Shown piece by piece: positions 31,806-41,296 of a stretch of 64,000 bases of DNA. The translations under genes and the position numbers were made by a program. Within the stretch, counting starts at the first letter, position 1; the number at the start of each line of letters is the position of its first letter. Source of the stretch: Roseomonas mucosa (GTDB taxonomy: Bacteria > Pseudomonadota > Alphaproteobacteria > Acetobacterales > Acetobacteraceae). The stretch spans positions 62,001-126,000 of the forward strand of contig CAMDWG010000004.1 of the NCBI GenBank assembly GCA_945878375.1, in the 5' to 3' direction. Under the pieces are notes generated by a model. It made no database searches. It saw only the letters and a program-made list of their open reading frames with translations, and was not told the origin of the DNA.

Positions 31806-33008
31806 TCATGCCACATCCTCCAGGTCGCGCAGCGACTGGATCATGGACGACCGCAGCAGATAGGCGTGGTGCTTCGCCGGGTCGGCGGCGATGCCGCGCA
31901 GCTCGTCGTGATAGGCGCGGCGCACCGCCGGGTCGCGCTGGTTCAGCAATTGCCGATTCCTGAGCGCCTGCTGCTGCACCACATCCAGCGCCACCTTCCG
32001 CCGCTGGCGCGAATAGCGCTCCATCACGGACAGGTCCTCGCCGCGCCAGACGCGGGTCAGCTTCTCCGCCAGGTTGAAGGCGTCATGGACGCCGCCATTC
32101 ATGCCCATCCCGCCCAGCGGGTTGTTGATATGCGCCGCATCGCCGGCCAGGAAGACGCGCCCCATCGTGTAGGTGCCCGCCACCCTCTCATGCACGCGAT
32201 AGGCGGTGCGGTGGCGGATCTCGTAGCCGGCGGGGTTCGGCAGGACGCCCTGCATCCGTTCCTCGATGCGGGCGGGGTCGAGCATCTTCGCCTCATCGGC
32301 CGCTTCCTCGGGCGCGGTGGGCAGCAGCACGCGCCACAGCCCCGCCGCCTGCAGCAGCACGAACCATTCCTCGGGGTCCGAGATATAGGCGATGTTGGCG
32401 AGGTCGGGGATCGCGCCCTCGAAGCGGAAGGTGGTGGACAGCGTCAGATAGGTCTCGGGGATCGTCATGCCCTCGAAGGCGATGCCGAGCGAACGCCGCA
32501 CCGCGCTCCGCGCCCCATCGGCGCCGATCAGGAAGGCGGCGCGCAGCTGTTCGGTGCTGCCATCCGGACGTTCGATGGACAGCGTCACGCCATCCGCATC
32601 CTGCGTCACCCCGGTCGCCTTGGCATCGTAGATGAAGGTGACGTCCGGATTGGACGCCAGCTGGTCGCGCAGCATCCGCGTCAGCCGCCATTGCTCGCAT
32701 TGCAGCCGGTAGGGATGCGCGGTGTCGCCCGCCAGCCGCCCCATCTCGAAGGTCGCGATCACGCCGGCGTGGCGGTCCCGGAACTGCCAGGTGGGGCAGA
32801 CCAGCCCCTGCGCGATCATCGCCTCCACCACCCCGAAGCGGGTCAGCATGTCGAGCGTCGGCGGGTGGAAGGTGGAGGCGCGGAGATCGGCCGGCAGGTC
32901 GCGTTCCTGCTCCACGATGGCCACGGGAATCCCCTCCCCGGCCAGGTAGGCGGCCGCGACCATCCCCGCGGGGCCGGCTCCGGCAATGATGACGCGACGC
33001 TGTTCCAT
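31806..33008 (-). CDS. FAD-dependent aromatic-ring-type monooxygenase
   Basis: A 400-residue group A flavoprotein monooxygenase. It carries the FAD dinucleotide motif VIIAGAGPAGMVAAAYLAG (residues 6-24), the DG motif LIGADGARSAVRRSLG (about 160) and the GD motif VFLAGDAAHINNPLGGMGMN (about 283). These are the hallmarks of p-hydroxybenzoate-hydroxylase-like enzymes, which hydroxylate aromatic substrates with NAD(P)H and oxygen. GGAGG just upstream of ATG 33008 supports the start. The nearest downstream gene encodes an amidohydrolase-type cysteine enzyme. The substrate is unknown. Confidence 0.9.
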   Translation of the reverse strand: MEQRRVIIAGAGPAGMVAAAYLAGEGIPVAIVEQERDLPADLRASTFHPPTLDMLTRFGVVEAMIAQGLVCPTWQFRDRHAGVIATFEMGRLAGDTAHPYRLQCEQWRLTRMLRDQLASNPDVTFIYDAKATGVTQDADGVTLSIERPDGSTEQLRAAFLIGADGARSAVRRSLGIAFEGMTIPETYLTLSTTFRFEGAIPDLANIAYISDPEEWFVLLQAAGLWRVLLPTAPEEAADEAKMLDPARIEERMQGVLPNPAGYEIRHRTAYRVHERVAGTYTMGRVFLAGDAAHINNPLGGMGMNGGVHDAFNLAEKLTRVWRGEDLSVMERYSRQRRKVALDVVQQQALRNRQLLNQRDPAVRRAYHDELRGIAADPAKHHAYLLRSSMIQSLRDLEDVA

Positions 33009-33085
33009 GCAAAGGCCTCCGGCGGGCAGGATGGCCCCGGGCGCGGTGCTTGCCCATAGCGCCGGGCGTCGCATCTATGGGGGCA

Positions 33086-33898
33086 ATGAAACTCCCCTTC
33101 CTGCAACGCCACCCCCGTATCGCCGTGCTGCGGCTCTCGGGCCTGATCGCCGCGCGCTCGGGCGGCTTCGCGCCCCCTGGCATCTCGGCACAGGCCATGG
33201 CCCCGCTGATCGAGCGCGCCTTCGCGATCCGCCGGCTTTCGGCCGTGGTGCTGATCGTGAATTCGCCGGGCGGCTCGCCGGTCCAATCCTCCCTGGTCGC
33301 GCAGCGCATCCGGCGGCTGGCGGATGAGAAGAAGGTGCCCGTGATCGCCTTCGTCGAGGATGCGGCGGCCTCGGGCGGCTATTGGCTGGCCTGCGCGGCC
33401 GATGAGATCGTGGCCGACCCGGCCTCCATCCTCGGCTCGATCGGGGTGATCTCGGCCGGCTTCGACCTGTCGGGGGCGATCGGGCGCGTCGGCATCGCGC
33501 GGCGGCTGCACACGGCGGGGGCGGAGAAGAGCTTCCTCGACCCCTTCCGCCCCGAACGGCCGGAGGATCTGGACCGGCTGCAGGACCTGCTGGCGGAGCT
33601 GCACGAGACCTTCAAGGACTGGGTCCGCACCCGCCGCGCGGGCAAGCTGAAGGCCGAGGAATCCCACCTGTTCACCGGCCGCTTCTGGACCGGGCGGCAG
33701 GCGGTGGAACTCGGCCTGGCGGATGGGCTGGGGGAGGCATCCTCCGGCATCCGGGCGCGGTTCGGGGAGAAGGTGCAGATCATCCCCATCGGCCAGCGCC
33801 GCCAGCCCTGGTTCACGCGCCTGCTGCCGGGGATGTCGGCGGATGCCCTGGTCGCGGCGGCCGAGGAACGCGCGGCCTGGGCGCGGCTGGGCCTTTAG
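33086..33898 (+). CDS. S49-family peptidase (SppA/SohB-like)
   Basis: A 270-residue ClpP-fold serine protease of the short SppA type. The catalytic Ser sits in VEDAAASGGYWLACAAD (about residue 98), and the Lys is most likely that in TAGAEKSFLDPF (about 148). The oxyanion/strand motif VVLIVNSPGGSPVQSS precedes it. Such enzymes degrade leftover signal peptides or membrane peptides; this one has no clear N-terminal membrane helix, so it may be cytosolic or peripheral. Two in-frame ATGs, 33077 and 33086, are possible; I use 33086, where MKLPFLQRHPRIAVLRLSG begins. Confidence 0.88.
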   Translation: MKLPFLQRHPRIAVLRLSGLIAARSGGFAPPGISAQAMAPLIERAFAIRRLSAVVLIVNSPGGSPVQSSLVAQRIRRLADEKKVPVIAFVEDAAASGGYWLACAADEIVADPASILGSIGVISAGFDLSGAIGRVGIARRLHTAGAEKSFLDPFRPERPEDLDRLQDLLAELHETFKDWVRTRRAGKLKAEESHLFTGRFWTGRQAVELGLADGLGEASSGIRARFGEKVQIIPIGQRRQPWFTRLLPGMSADALVAAAEERAAWARLGL

Positions 33899-33908
33899 GC
33901 CTTCGCCC

Positions 33909-34364
33909 TCAGGCCGAGACCTGCGCGATCCAGGCCGGCAGGTTGTAGTGGGTGGCGACGCGCACGATCCGGCCGTCCTCGATCGCCAGGAAGGCGCCGG
34001 CCGGCAGGCGATAGGCCTGGCCGCGCGCCTCCGGCAGGCCGGGCTCGGTGCGCAGGTAGCGGCCCACCACGACGAATTCCGCCGCAGCCCGGCGGCCGGT
34101 GGCATCCGCCATGACCACCAGATCCTCCAGCCTTTCCTCATAGGCGGCGTCCATCTGGGCCATGAAGGCCTTGAAGGCCGCGATGCCGGTGCGCCGCCCG
34201 CCCTGGTTCACGTCATGGGCAACGGTCTCGGCCAGCAGGGCGCACATCGCGGCCCGGTCGCCGGCATTGAAGGCCGCGTAATAGGCGCGGACCAGCGCCT
34301 CTGCGGCGGCGCGGGGGGTGGCCTCATCCCCGGTTGGGGGGGCTGGCGGGGCAGGATTCAGCAT
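33909..34364 (-). CDS. NTF2-like / SnoaL-type (ketosteroid-isomerase-related) protein
   Basis: A 151-residue cytosolic protein of the cone-shaped alpha+beta fold. Typical elements are [22 protein letters not shown], the [13 protein letters not shown] segment and the closing strands [20 protein letters not shown]. It looks like the conserved 'ketosteroid isomerase-related' family rather than true steroid isomerase; the ligand is unknown. It points away from glyQ, 89 bases distant, so both use the short gap as a promoter region. Its 3' end is 10 bases from the end of the convergent S49 peptidase gene. Confidence 0.85.
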   Translation of the reverse strand: MLNPAPPAPPTGDEATPRAAAEALVRAYYAAFNAGDRAAMCALLAETVAHDVNQGGRRTGIAAFKAFMAQMDAAYEERLEDLVVMADATGRRAAAEFVVVGRYLRTEPGLPEARGQAYRLPAGAFLAIEDGRIVRVATHYNLPAWIAQVSA

Positions 34365-34453
34365 GGGGGCGGTCCTGGTCGGGAACGAAGCAGTTGGCCG
34401 TTCGGCCCTGCTGGTCTATCTCGCCCCAGCGCCACTCCCCCGCAAGGCACAAG

Positions 34454-35317
34454 ATGCCCGACAAGCCCCCCTCCTTCCAGGAGATGATCCTGCGCCTCCA
34501 TCGCTTCTGGAGCGAGCAAGGCTGCCTGATCCTCCAGCCCTATGACATGGAAGTGGGCGCCGGGACCTTCCACCCGGCGACGACGCTGCGCGCGCTCGGG
34601 CCGAAGCCCTGGTCGGCCGCCTATGTGCAGCCCTCCCGCCGCCCGGCCGATGGCCGCTATGGCGAGAACCCGAACCGGCTGCAGCACTACTACCAGTACC
34701 AGGTCATCATGAAGCCGAGCCCGCCCGACGCGCAGGATCTGCTGATCGCCAGCTACCGGGACCTTGGCCTCGATCCCATGAAGCATGATTTCCGCTTCGT
34801 GGAGGATGACTGGGAGAGCCCGACGCTCGGCGCCTGGGGGCTGGGGTGGGAAGTCTGGTGCGACGGCATGGAGGTCGGCCAGTTCACCTATTTCCAGCAG
34901 GTCGGCGGCATCGCCTGCGAATTGCCGAGCTTCGAGATGACCTACGGGCTGGAACGCCTGGCCATGTTCATCCAGGACGTGGACGACGTGTACGAGCTGG
35001 ACTTCAACGGGCGTGGCGTGAAGTACGGCGATGTGTTCCGTCGCGCCGAGGTGGAATACAGCCACCACAATTTCGAAGCCGCCGACACCGAGATGCTGTT
35101 CCGGCACTTCGCGGATGCCGAGCGCGAATGCATCGCGCTGGTCGAACGCGGCCTTGCCCTGCCAGCCTATGACCACTGCATCAAGGCCTCCCACCGCTTC
35201 AACCTGCTGGACGCCCGCGGCGCGATCAGCGTGACGGAACGCCAAGCCTATATCGGCCGCGTCCGCGCCCTGGCGAAGCGATGCTGCGAGGCCTGGGTGG
35301 CGGGGGAGGCCGCCTGA
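34454..35317 (+). CDS. glyQ: Glycyl-tRNA synthetase alpha subunit
   Basis: A 287-residue class II synthetase subunit. It has the near-invariant [26 protein letters not shown] start and the segments [25 protein letters not shown] and [14 protein letters not shown] (quoted in outline). The alpha subunit holds the ATP, glycine and acceptor-stem site; with GlyS it forms the bacterial heterotetramer that charges tRNA-Gly. The start at 34454 matches the family. The stop overlaps the glyS ATG by one base (TGATG). I see no T-box or other leader in the 89-base upstream gap. Confidence 0.98.
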   Translation: MPDKPPSFQEMILRLHRFWSEQGCLILQPYDMEVGAGTFHPATTLRALGPKPWSAAYVQPSRRPADGRYGENPNRLQHYYQYQVIMKPSPPDAQDLLIASYRDLGLDPMKHDFRFVEDDWESPTLGAWGLGWEVWCDGMEVGQFTYFQQVGGIACELPSFEMTYGLERLAMFIQDVDDVYELDFNGRGVKYGDVFRRAEVEYSHHNFEAADTEMLFRHFADAERECIALVERGLALPAYDHCIKASHRFNLLDARGAISVTERQAYIGRVRALAKRCCEAWVAGEAA

Positions 35318-37530
35318 TGCCCGAATTCCTGCTCGAATTGTTCAGCGAGGAAATCCCCGCGCGCATGCAGGCGCGCGGCGCGGAAGACCTCGCCAAGGCG
35401 GTCTCCGCCGCCCTCGCTGGTCGCGGGTTGATTCAAACAGACGTCAGCGTCTTCTTCGGCCCTCGCCGCATCGGACTCCGCTGCAGAATCCCGGCGATTT
35501 CATCAGAAGAACAGTGGGAAGAGCGCGGACCGCGACAAGGGGTTCCCACTGAAGTACTGCAGGCCTTCATCCGTACGAAGGTCGCGCCAAGATTTGGCTG
35601 GAATGACGCCGCGCAACACGCAGCCGCTGTGAACGCCCTGGTCTCGGGGCAGGCCTATATTCGCGACGATGAAAGCGGAGTTGTTCGCGATCTGCGCCTT
35701 GCTTGGAAGCCCTCGGGCAAAGCGATGGCCCTAATCGCTTCGGCGCTGATCCCTGGCGATGGCGCAGACCGAATCATTGCGAGCACGATACCGGGCGTGA
35801 TCCGCGGCCTCGCCTGGCCGAAATCCATGCGCTGGGGCACCAGCGGCTTCACCTGGGTGCGGCCGCTGCAACGCATCCTGTGTCTGCTGGATGGGGAGGT
35901 CGTGCGCTTCGATCTTCGCCAGGGCGATGACGCCGCGCATGGGCTGGCCAGCGGCAACCTGACCGAAGGCCATCGCGTGATGGCGCCGGGCGCCTTCGAG
36001 GTCGCGTCCTTCGCCGGCTATGAAGCCGCGCTGCGCGAACGCCGCGTGATCCTGGACGCGGCGGAACGCGTGCGGGTGATCGAGGACGGCCTCGCCGCCC
36101 TGGCCGCCCAGCACGGCGTGCAGGTGGTGCCGGATCGCGGATTGCTGGAGGAAGTGGCGGGCCTCGTCGAATGGCCGGTGCCGCTGCTGGGGCGGATCGA
36201 CGACGCCTTCATGGATCTGCCGCCCGAGCTGATGCGGACGACGATGCGCGTGAACCAGCGCTACTTCGCGATGGTGACACCGGATGGCCGCGCCGCGCCC
36301 TGCTTCGGCGTGGTGGCCAACATCGCGGCGACCGATGGCGGCGCCGCGCTGGTCGCGGGCAATGAACGCGTGCTGCGCGCGCGGCTGTCCGATGCGCGCT
36401 TCTTCTGGGACCAGGACCGCAAGCAGCAGCTGGAAGATTTCCTGCCGAAGCTGGACCAGGTGGTGTTCCACGCGAAGCTCGGCACGCAGGGTGAGCGAGT
36501 AGCCCGCCTCGAACGAATGGCGCGGCACATCGCGCCGATGGTCGGCGCCGATCCTGGCCTCGCGGCCCGCGCCGCAAGGCTGGCGAAGGCGGACCTCGCG
36601 TCTGGCATGGTCGGCGAGTTCCCCGAATTGCAGGGCGTGATGGGCCGCTACTACGCCCTCGCGGCCGGCGAGGACAAGCAGGTCGCGGAGGCGATCGGCA
36701 CGCAGTACCGCCCGCTCGGCCCGACCGATGCGGTGCCGACCGCGCCCGTCGCAGTGGCCGTCGCGCTGGCGGACAAGCTGGACACGCTGGCGTTGTTCTT
36801 CGAAATCAATCAGGGTCCGAGCGGCTCCGGTGATCCATTTGCCCTTCGCAGAGCGGCTCTGGGTTTGATCCGAATAATCCGCGAGAACAACTTGCGGCTG
36901 CCGCTGGCTGAGGTCGTGACCACAGCGCTCGATGGTTGGAAGACGCATGAAGCCCGCCTTCGCGTTTATCGCCCTTGGGGATCTGCGCAAAAGAATACGG
37001 ACATCAAGGCCATCGAAGTGATGGACTTTGTAAACGAACGGCTCCGCGTGCAGCTCCGCGCCGAAGGCGCGCGCCACGATGTGGTCGCGGCCGCCTTCAC
37101 CGCCGGCGAGGACGATCTGGTCCGCCTTCTCGGCCGCGCCGAGGCCCTCAAGGCGCTGGTGGAATCCGAGACCGGGACCAATCTGCTGGCCGCCTATAAG
37201 CGCGCCCAGAACATCCTCCGCATCGAGGACAAGAAGGACGGCCCCCACACCGGCCCCGTGGACCTCGCCCTGCTGTCCGCGCCCGAGGAACAGGCGCTCG
37301 CCGCCGCCCTCGATGCGGCGGAGCCGGCGGCCCAGGCCGCCCTGGCCGCCGAGGATCACGCCAGCGCCATGGCGGCGCTCGCCGCCCTCCGCGCCCCGGT
37401 CGATGCCTTCTTCGAACGCGTGACCGTGAACGATCCGGATGCCCCAGTGCGGCGCAACCGGCTACGCTTGCTCGCTCGCCTGCGGACCGCCATGGATGCG
37501 GTCGCCGACTTCTCGCGCATCGAGGGCTGA
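35317..37530 (+). CDS. glyS: Glycyl-tRNA synthetase beta subunit
   Basis: A 737-residue subunit with the standard start [18 protein letters not shown], the central motif WPKSMRWG and the C-terminal anticodon-binding region (LLARLRTAMDAVADFSRIEG end). It binds the tRNA body and supports the alpha subunit. Base composition is uneven: about 35420-35815 and about 36790-37050 are visibly less GC-rich (roughly 55-62% in sampled lines against about 70%) and use codons rare elsewhere here (AGA, ATA, CTA, GTA). The first patch also encodes unusual protein sequence. This suggests recombination with a diverged donor, with the frame intact. Confidence 0.96.
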   Translation: MPEFLLELFSEEIPARMQARGAEDLAKAVSAALAGRGLIQTDVSVFFGPRRIGLRCRIPAISSEEQWEERGPRQGVPTEVLQAFIRTKVAPRFGWNDAAQHAAAVNALVSGQAYIRDDESGVVRDLRLAWKPSGKAMALIASALIPGDGADRIIASTIPGVIRGLAWPKSMRWGTSGFTWVRPLQRILCLLDGEVVRFDLRQGDDAAHGLASGNLTEGHRVMAPGAFEVASFAGYEAALRERRVILDAAERVRVIEDGLAALAAQHGVQVVPDRGLLEEVAGLVEWPVPLLGRIDDAFMDLPPELMRTTMRVNQRYFAMVTPDGRAAPCFGVVANIAATDGGAALVAGNERVLRARLSDARFFWDQDRKQQLEDFLPKLDQVVFHAKLGTQGERVARLERMARHIAPMVGADPGLAARAARLAKADLASGMVGEFPELQGVMGRYYALAAGEDKQVAEAIGTQYRPLGPTDAVPTAPVAVAVALADKLDTLALFFEINQGPSGSGDPFALRRAALGLIRIIRENNLRLPLAEVVTTALDGWKTHEARLRVYRPWGSAQKNTDIKAIEVMDFVNERLRVQLRAEGARHDVVAAAFTAGEDDLVRLLGRAEALKALVESETGTNLLAAYKRAQNILRIEDKKDGPHTGPVDLALLSAPEEQALAAALDAAEPAAQAALAAEDHASAMAALAALRAPVDAFFERVTVNDPDAPVRRNRLRLLARLRTAMDAVADFSRIEG

Positions 37531-37567
37531 CCGCGCGCCCGCCTCCAGATCAGGAGTACGTCACCTC

Positions 37568-40240
37568 ATGGCCAAGTGGGTCTACAGCTTCGGTGCCGGC
37601 CACAATGAAGGCCGCGCGGATATGCGCAACCTCCTCGGCGGGAAGGGCGCCAACCTGGCCGAGATGGCCAGCATCGGCCTGCCCGTGCCGCCCGGCTTCA
37701 CCGTGACGACCGAGGTCTGCACCTACTACTACGCCCACCAGAACACCTACCCCGCCGATCTGCGCGCCCAGGTCAGCGATGCGCTGGCGCTGGTGGAACA
37801 GGCGGTGGGTGCCAAGTTCGGCGACACCCACAAGCCGCTGCTGGTCTCCGTCCGCTCGGGCGCGCGCGTCTCCATGCCCGGCATGATGGACACGGTGCTG
37901 AACCTTGGCCTGAACGACGCGACGGTGGATGGGCTCGCGGCGGCCTCCGGCGATGCGCGCTTCGCCTGGGACAGCTACCGCCGCTTCATCCAGATGTTCG
38001 GATCGGTCGTGCTCGACGTGGACCACCACCGCTTCGAGGAGATCATCGAGCATGTGAAGCTCGACCGCGGCGTCAGCGAGGACACCGAGCTGACGGCGCA
38101 GGACTGGCACCGCGTGGTCGCCGGCTACAAGGACATGGTGGAGGAGGTTACCGGCCAGCCCTTCCCGCAGGACCCACACGCGCAGTTGTGGGGCGCGGTG
38201 GGCGCGGTGTTCGGCAGCTGGATGAACCCCCGCGCCAACACCTATCGCCGCCTGCACGACATCCCCGCCGATTGGGGCACGGCCGTGAACATCCAGGCGA
38301 TGGTCTTCGGCAATATGGGCCAGGATTGCGCGACCGGCGTGTGCTTCACCCGCGATCCCTCGACCGGTGAGAACGTGTTCTACGGCGAATACCTGATCAA
38401 CGCGCAGGGCGAGGATGTCGTCGCCGGCATCCGCACGCCGCAGCCGATGGCCAAGGAACGCGCAAAGCCGAATGAGCGCAGCATGGAAGACGCCATGCCC
38501 GCCGCCTACGCCGAGCTGGTGCAGGTGCGCGCGACGCTCGAGAAGCACTATCGCGACATGCAGGACATCGAATTCACGGTCCAGCAGAACAAGCTGTACA
38601 TGCTGCAGACGCGCAACGGGAAGCGCACCGCGGCCGCCAGCCTGAAGATCGCCGTGGACATGGCGCGCGAAGGGCTGATCGACCAGACCGAAGCGGTGAA
38701 GCGCGTGGACCCGAAGGCGCTGGACCAGCTGCTGCACCCGATGCTGGACCCGAAGGCGCCGCGCAAGTCGCTCGCCAAGGGCCTGCCCGCTTCCCCAGGC
38801 GCGGCCTGCGGCGCCGTTGTGTTCTCCGCCGATGAGGCCGAGCTGCGCGCGGCGAAGGGCGAGGCGGTGATCCTGGTTCGCATCGAGACCTCGCCCGAGG
38901 ACATCCACGGCATGCATGCCGCCAAGGGGATTCTCACCACGCGCGGCGGCATGACCAGCCACGCCGCCGTCGTCGCCCGCGGCATGGGCCGGCCCTGCGT
39001 GGCGGGTGCCGGTTCCATCAGCGTGGACTACGCGCAGCAGACGCTGTCGGCCGGCGGCAAGCGCGTGCAGGCCGGCGAGATCATCACGCTGGACGGCGCG
39101 ACGGGCGAAGTCTTCATCGGCCCCGTCGCCATGATCGAACCGAAGCTCTCGGGCGATTTCGCGACCCTGATGGAATGGGCCGATGGTGTCCGCAAGCTGA
39201 AGGTCCGCACCAATGCGGAAACGCCGCTGGACGCCGAAACCGCCCGAAAGTTCGGCGCGGAGGGCATCGGGCTCTGCCGCACGGAGCACATGTTCTTCGA
39301 CCCCGCGCGCATCGGCGCCGTGCGCCAGATGATCATGGCCGAGACCGAGTCCGGCCGCCGCGCCGCGCTCGCCCGCCTGCTGCCCTTCCAGCGGCAGGAT
39401 TTCCTCGACCTGTTCCGCATCATGGCCGGGCTGCCGGTGACGATCCGCCTGCTCGACCCGCCGCTGCACGAATTCCTGCCGCACAAGGACGAGGAGATCG
39501 AGGAAGTCGCCGCCGATCTCGGCGCCGATGTCGCGGCGATGAAGCGGCGCGTCGGCGAATTGTCGGAAGCGAACCCGATGCTCGGCCATCGCGGCTGCCG
39601 CCTCGGCATCACCTATCCCGAGATCTATGAGATGCAGGCCCGCGCGATCTTCGAGGCGGCCGTGATGACCGGCAAGGAAACGCACAAGGCACCGGTGCCG
39701 GAGATCATGATCCCGCTGGTGATGACCCGCCGTGAGCTCGAGATCACGCGCGCGCTGGTGGACAAGGTGGCGCAGGAGGTCTTCGCCGAAAGCGGCTATC
39801 ATGTCGAATACCTGGTCGGCACGATGATCGAGCTGCCGCGTGCCGCGCTGACCGCGGATGCGATCGCCGAGAGTGCTGATTTCTTCAGCTTCGGCACCAA
39901 CGACCTGACGCAGACCGTCTTCGGCCTGTCGCGCGACGATGCCGGCAAGTTCCTGCCGACCTATGTCGAGAAGGGCATCCTGCCGAAGGACCCCTTCATC
40001 TCGATCGATGTGGATGGCGTGGGCGCGCTGGTGGAGATCGCGGCGGAGAAGGGCCGCAAGGTGAAGCCCGATCTCAAGCTCGGCATCTGCGGCGAGCATG
40101 GCGGCGACCCGGCCTCGATCCATTTCTGCAGCCGGGCGGGGCTGGATTACGTCTCCTGCTCCCCCTACCGCGTCCCCATCGCCCGCCTCGCCGCCGCCCA
40201 GGCCGCGCTGGCGGCGAATGGCGGCGACAGGACGGCATGA
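37568..40240 (+). CDS. ppdK: Pyruvate, phosphate dikinase
   Basis: An 890-residue enzyme that interconverts pyruvate, ATP and phosphate with PEP, AMP and PPi. The N-terminal ATP-grasp part starts WVYSFGAGHNEGRADMRNLLGGKGANLAEM (in outline). The swivelling phosphohistidine domain has GGMTSHAAVVARGMG, with catalytic His465. The C-terminal TIM barrel carries the catalytic Cys841 in GICGEHGGDP. AGGAG at 37552-37556 serves ATG 37568. The glyQ-glyS-ppdK order is common in alphaproteobacteria. Its stop overlaps the next ATG (ATGA), coupling it to a GT9 gene. Confidence 0.97.
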   Translation: MAKWVYSFGAGHNEGRADMRNLLGGKGANLAEMASIGLPVPPGFTVTTEVCTYYYAHQNTYPADLRAQVSDALALVEQAVGAKFGDTHKPLLVSVRSGARVSMPGMMDTVLNLGLNDATVDGLAAASGDARFAWDSYRRFIQMFGSVVLDVDHHRFEEIIEHVKLDRGVSEDTELTAQDWHRVVAGYKDMVEEVTGQPFPQDPHAQLWGAVGAVFGSWMNPRANTYRRLHDIPADWGTAVNIQAMVFGNMGQDCATGVCFTRDPSTGENVFYGEYLINAQGEDVVAGIRTPQPMAKERAKPNERSMEDAMPAAYAELVQVRATLEKHYRDMQDIEFTVQQNKLYMLQTRNGKRTAAASLKIAVDMAREGLIDQTEAVKRVDPKALDQLLHPMLDPKAPRKSLAKGLPASPGAACGAVVFSADEAELRAAKGEAVILVRIETSPEDIHGMHAAKGILTTRGGMTSHAAVVARGMGRPCVAGAGSISVDYAQQTLSAGGKRVQAGEIITLDGATGEVFIGPVAMIEPKLSGDFATLMEWADGVRKLKVRTNAETPLDAETARKFGAEGIGLCRTEHMFFDPARIGAVRQMIMAETESGRRAALARLLPFQRQDFLDLFRIMAGLPVTIRLLDPPLHEFLPHKDEEIEEVAADLGADVAAMKRRVGELSEANPMLGHRGCRLGITYPEIYEMQARAIFEAAVMTGKETHKAPVPEIMIPLVMTRRELEITRALVDKVAQEVFAESGYHVEYLVGTMIELPRAALTADAIAESADFFSFGTNDLTQTVFGLSRDDAGKFLPTYVEKGILPKDPFISIDVDGVGALVEIAAEKGRKVKPDLKLGICGEHGGDPASIHFCSRAGLDYVSCSPYRVPIARLAAAQAALAANGGDRTA

Positions 40241-41268
40241 CGGGGCTGGGGCGCGGCGTGGCAGGCCGCGACGCAGCGCCCCCAACCAGCATCGGTGTCT
40301 ACAGCTTCGAGGATATCCTCGGCGACGGGCTGATGAAGGTCGCCTTCCTGCGCGGCCTGCGAACAGCCTTCCCCGGCGCGCGGATCACCTGGATGACGAC
40401 GCTCGGCTCGGCCTTCGCGCATGCGCTGCGCGACGTGGCGGGCCCGCCCTTGCTGGATGAGGTGGTGGAGCATTGCGGCGTCGGCGCGGCGCCGCGCGAA
40501 TGGCTGAAGCCGCCGCCCCGCCTCGGCCCTTTCGACCAGCTGCTCGATACCCAGAGGCTCGCCTGGCGCAGCATCTGCGCCTGGCGGGTGCCGCATCGGC
40601 GGTTCCGCACGGCGGCCACGCTGCGCCGGGGAATCGATGGCGCGCCGGTCGGGCCGCATGCGCTCGACATGCTCTTCGCCCTTCTCGAAACGACGGCCGG
40701 CCGGGCGGTGCCGCGCGATCTCGCGCCGCTCACGCTGCCGGCGGCGCTGATCGCGGCGGCGCGGGAGGCCTTGCCCGGACCAGGCACGCGCCGCATCGCC
40801 ATCGCGCCCGGCGCCGGCGGCGCCACGCGGCGCTGGCCGCTGGAGCGCTTCGCGGCCGTGGCGCGCGCGCAATCGGCGGCGGGGCGGGAGCCGGTTTTCC
40901 TGCTGGGGCCGGAGGACGCCGCAAAGCGCGCCGTCCTGGCCGCGGAAGTACCCGGCGCCGCCTTCCCCGAGGATCATCCCGCCTTCGCGACCCTGCTGCG
41001 CGATGCCGGGCCGAAGCCGCTGCGCGCGGTCGCCTGCGCGGCCCGCTGCGCGGCGGGGGTCGCGAATGATGGGGGCCCTGGGCACATGATCGCGGCCGCG
41101 GGCACGCCGCTGGTCTCGCTGTTCGGCCCGTCGTCGCCGGCGAAGTTCCGCCCCGTGTCGGCGCGCGTCGGTGTGGTCAGGGCGCAGGATTTCGGCGGTC
41201 CGGAGATGCATCGCATTCCGGTCGAAGCGGCGACCGAGGCGCTGGAGAGGCTGCTCGCCGAGGCGTGA
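40237..41268 (+). CDS. Glycosyltransferase family 9 (heptosyltransferase-like) protein
   Basis: A 343-residue GT-B enzyme. The C-terminal half shows RIAIAPGAGGATRRWPLERFAAVA and NDGGPGHMIAAAGTPLVSLFGPSSPAKF, the nucleotide-sugar and phosphate-binding patterns of ADP-heptose transferases. The N-terminal half is diverged, with a short extra N-terminus (MTGLGRGVAGRDAAPP); homology starts at SIGVYSFEDILGDGLMK. It probably adds a sugar to lipid A core or another surface glycan at the inner face of the membrane. Coupling to ppdK by a four-base overlap looks accidental in function. It converges on the O-antigen-ligase-like gene. Confidence 0.83.
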   Translation: MTGLGRGVAGRDAAPPTSIGVYSFEDILGDGLMKVAFLRGLRTAFPGARITWMTTLGSAFAHALRDVAGPPLLDEVVEHCGVGAAPREWLKPPPRLGPFDQLLDTQRLAWRSICAWRVPHRRFRTAATLRRGIDGAPVGPHALDMLFALLETTAGRAVPRDLAPLTLPAALIAAAREALPGPGTRRIAIAPGAGGATRRWPLERFAAVARAQSAAGREPVFLLGPEDAAKRAVLAAEVPGAAFPEDHPAFATLLRDAGPKPLRAVACAARCAAGVANDGGPGHMIAAAGTPLVSLFGPSSPAKFRPVSARVGVVRAQDFGGPEMHRIPVEAATEALERLLAEA

Positions 41269-41296
41269 AGCGTGCCGGGCGCCCAGGGGGTGGCGT

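Noticed and set aside
31552-31816. An Arg/Pro-rich N-terminal extension or separate small gene upstream of the isochorismatase-like gene
   Set aside because: It is the translation of a duplicated 111-bp DNA repeat, lacks a ribosome-binding site, and protein homology starts at 31549.
34365-34453. A T-box or other leader controlling glyQ
   Set aside because: The gap is only 89 bases with no T-box core or terminator/antiterminator pair, and T-boxes are not expected in this group.
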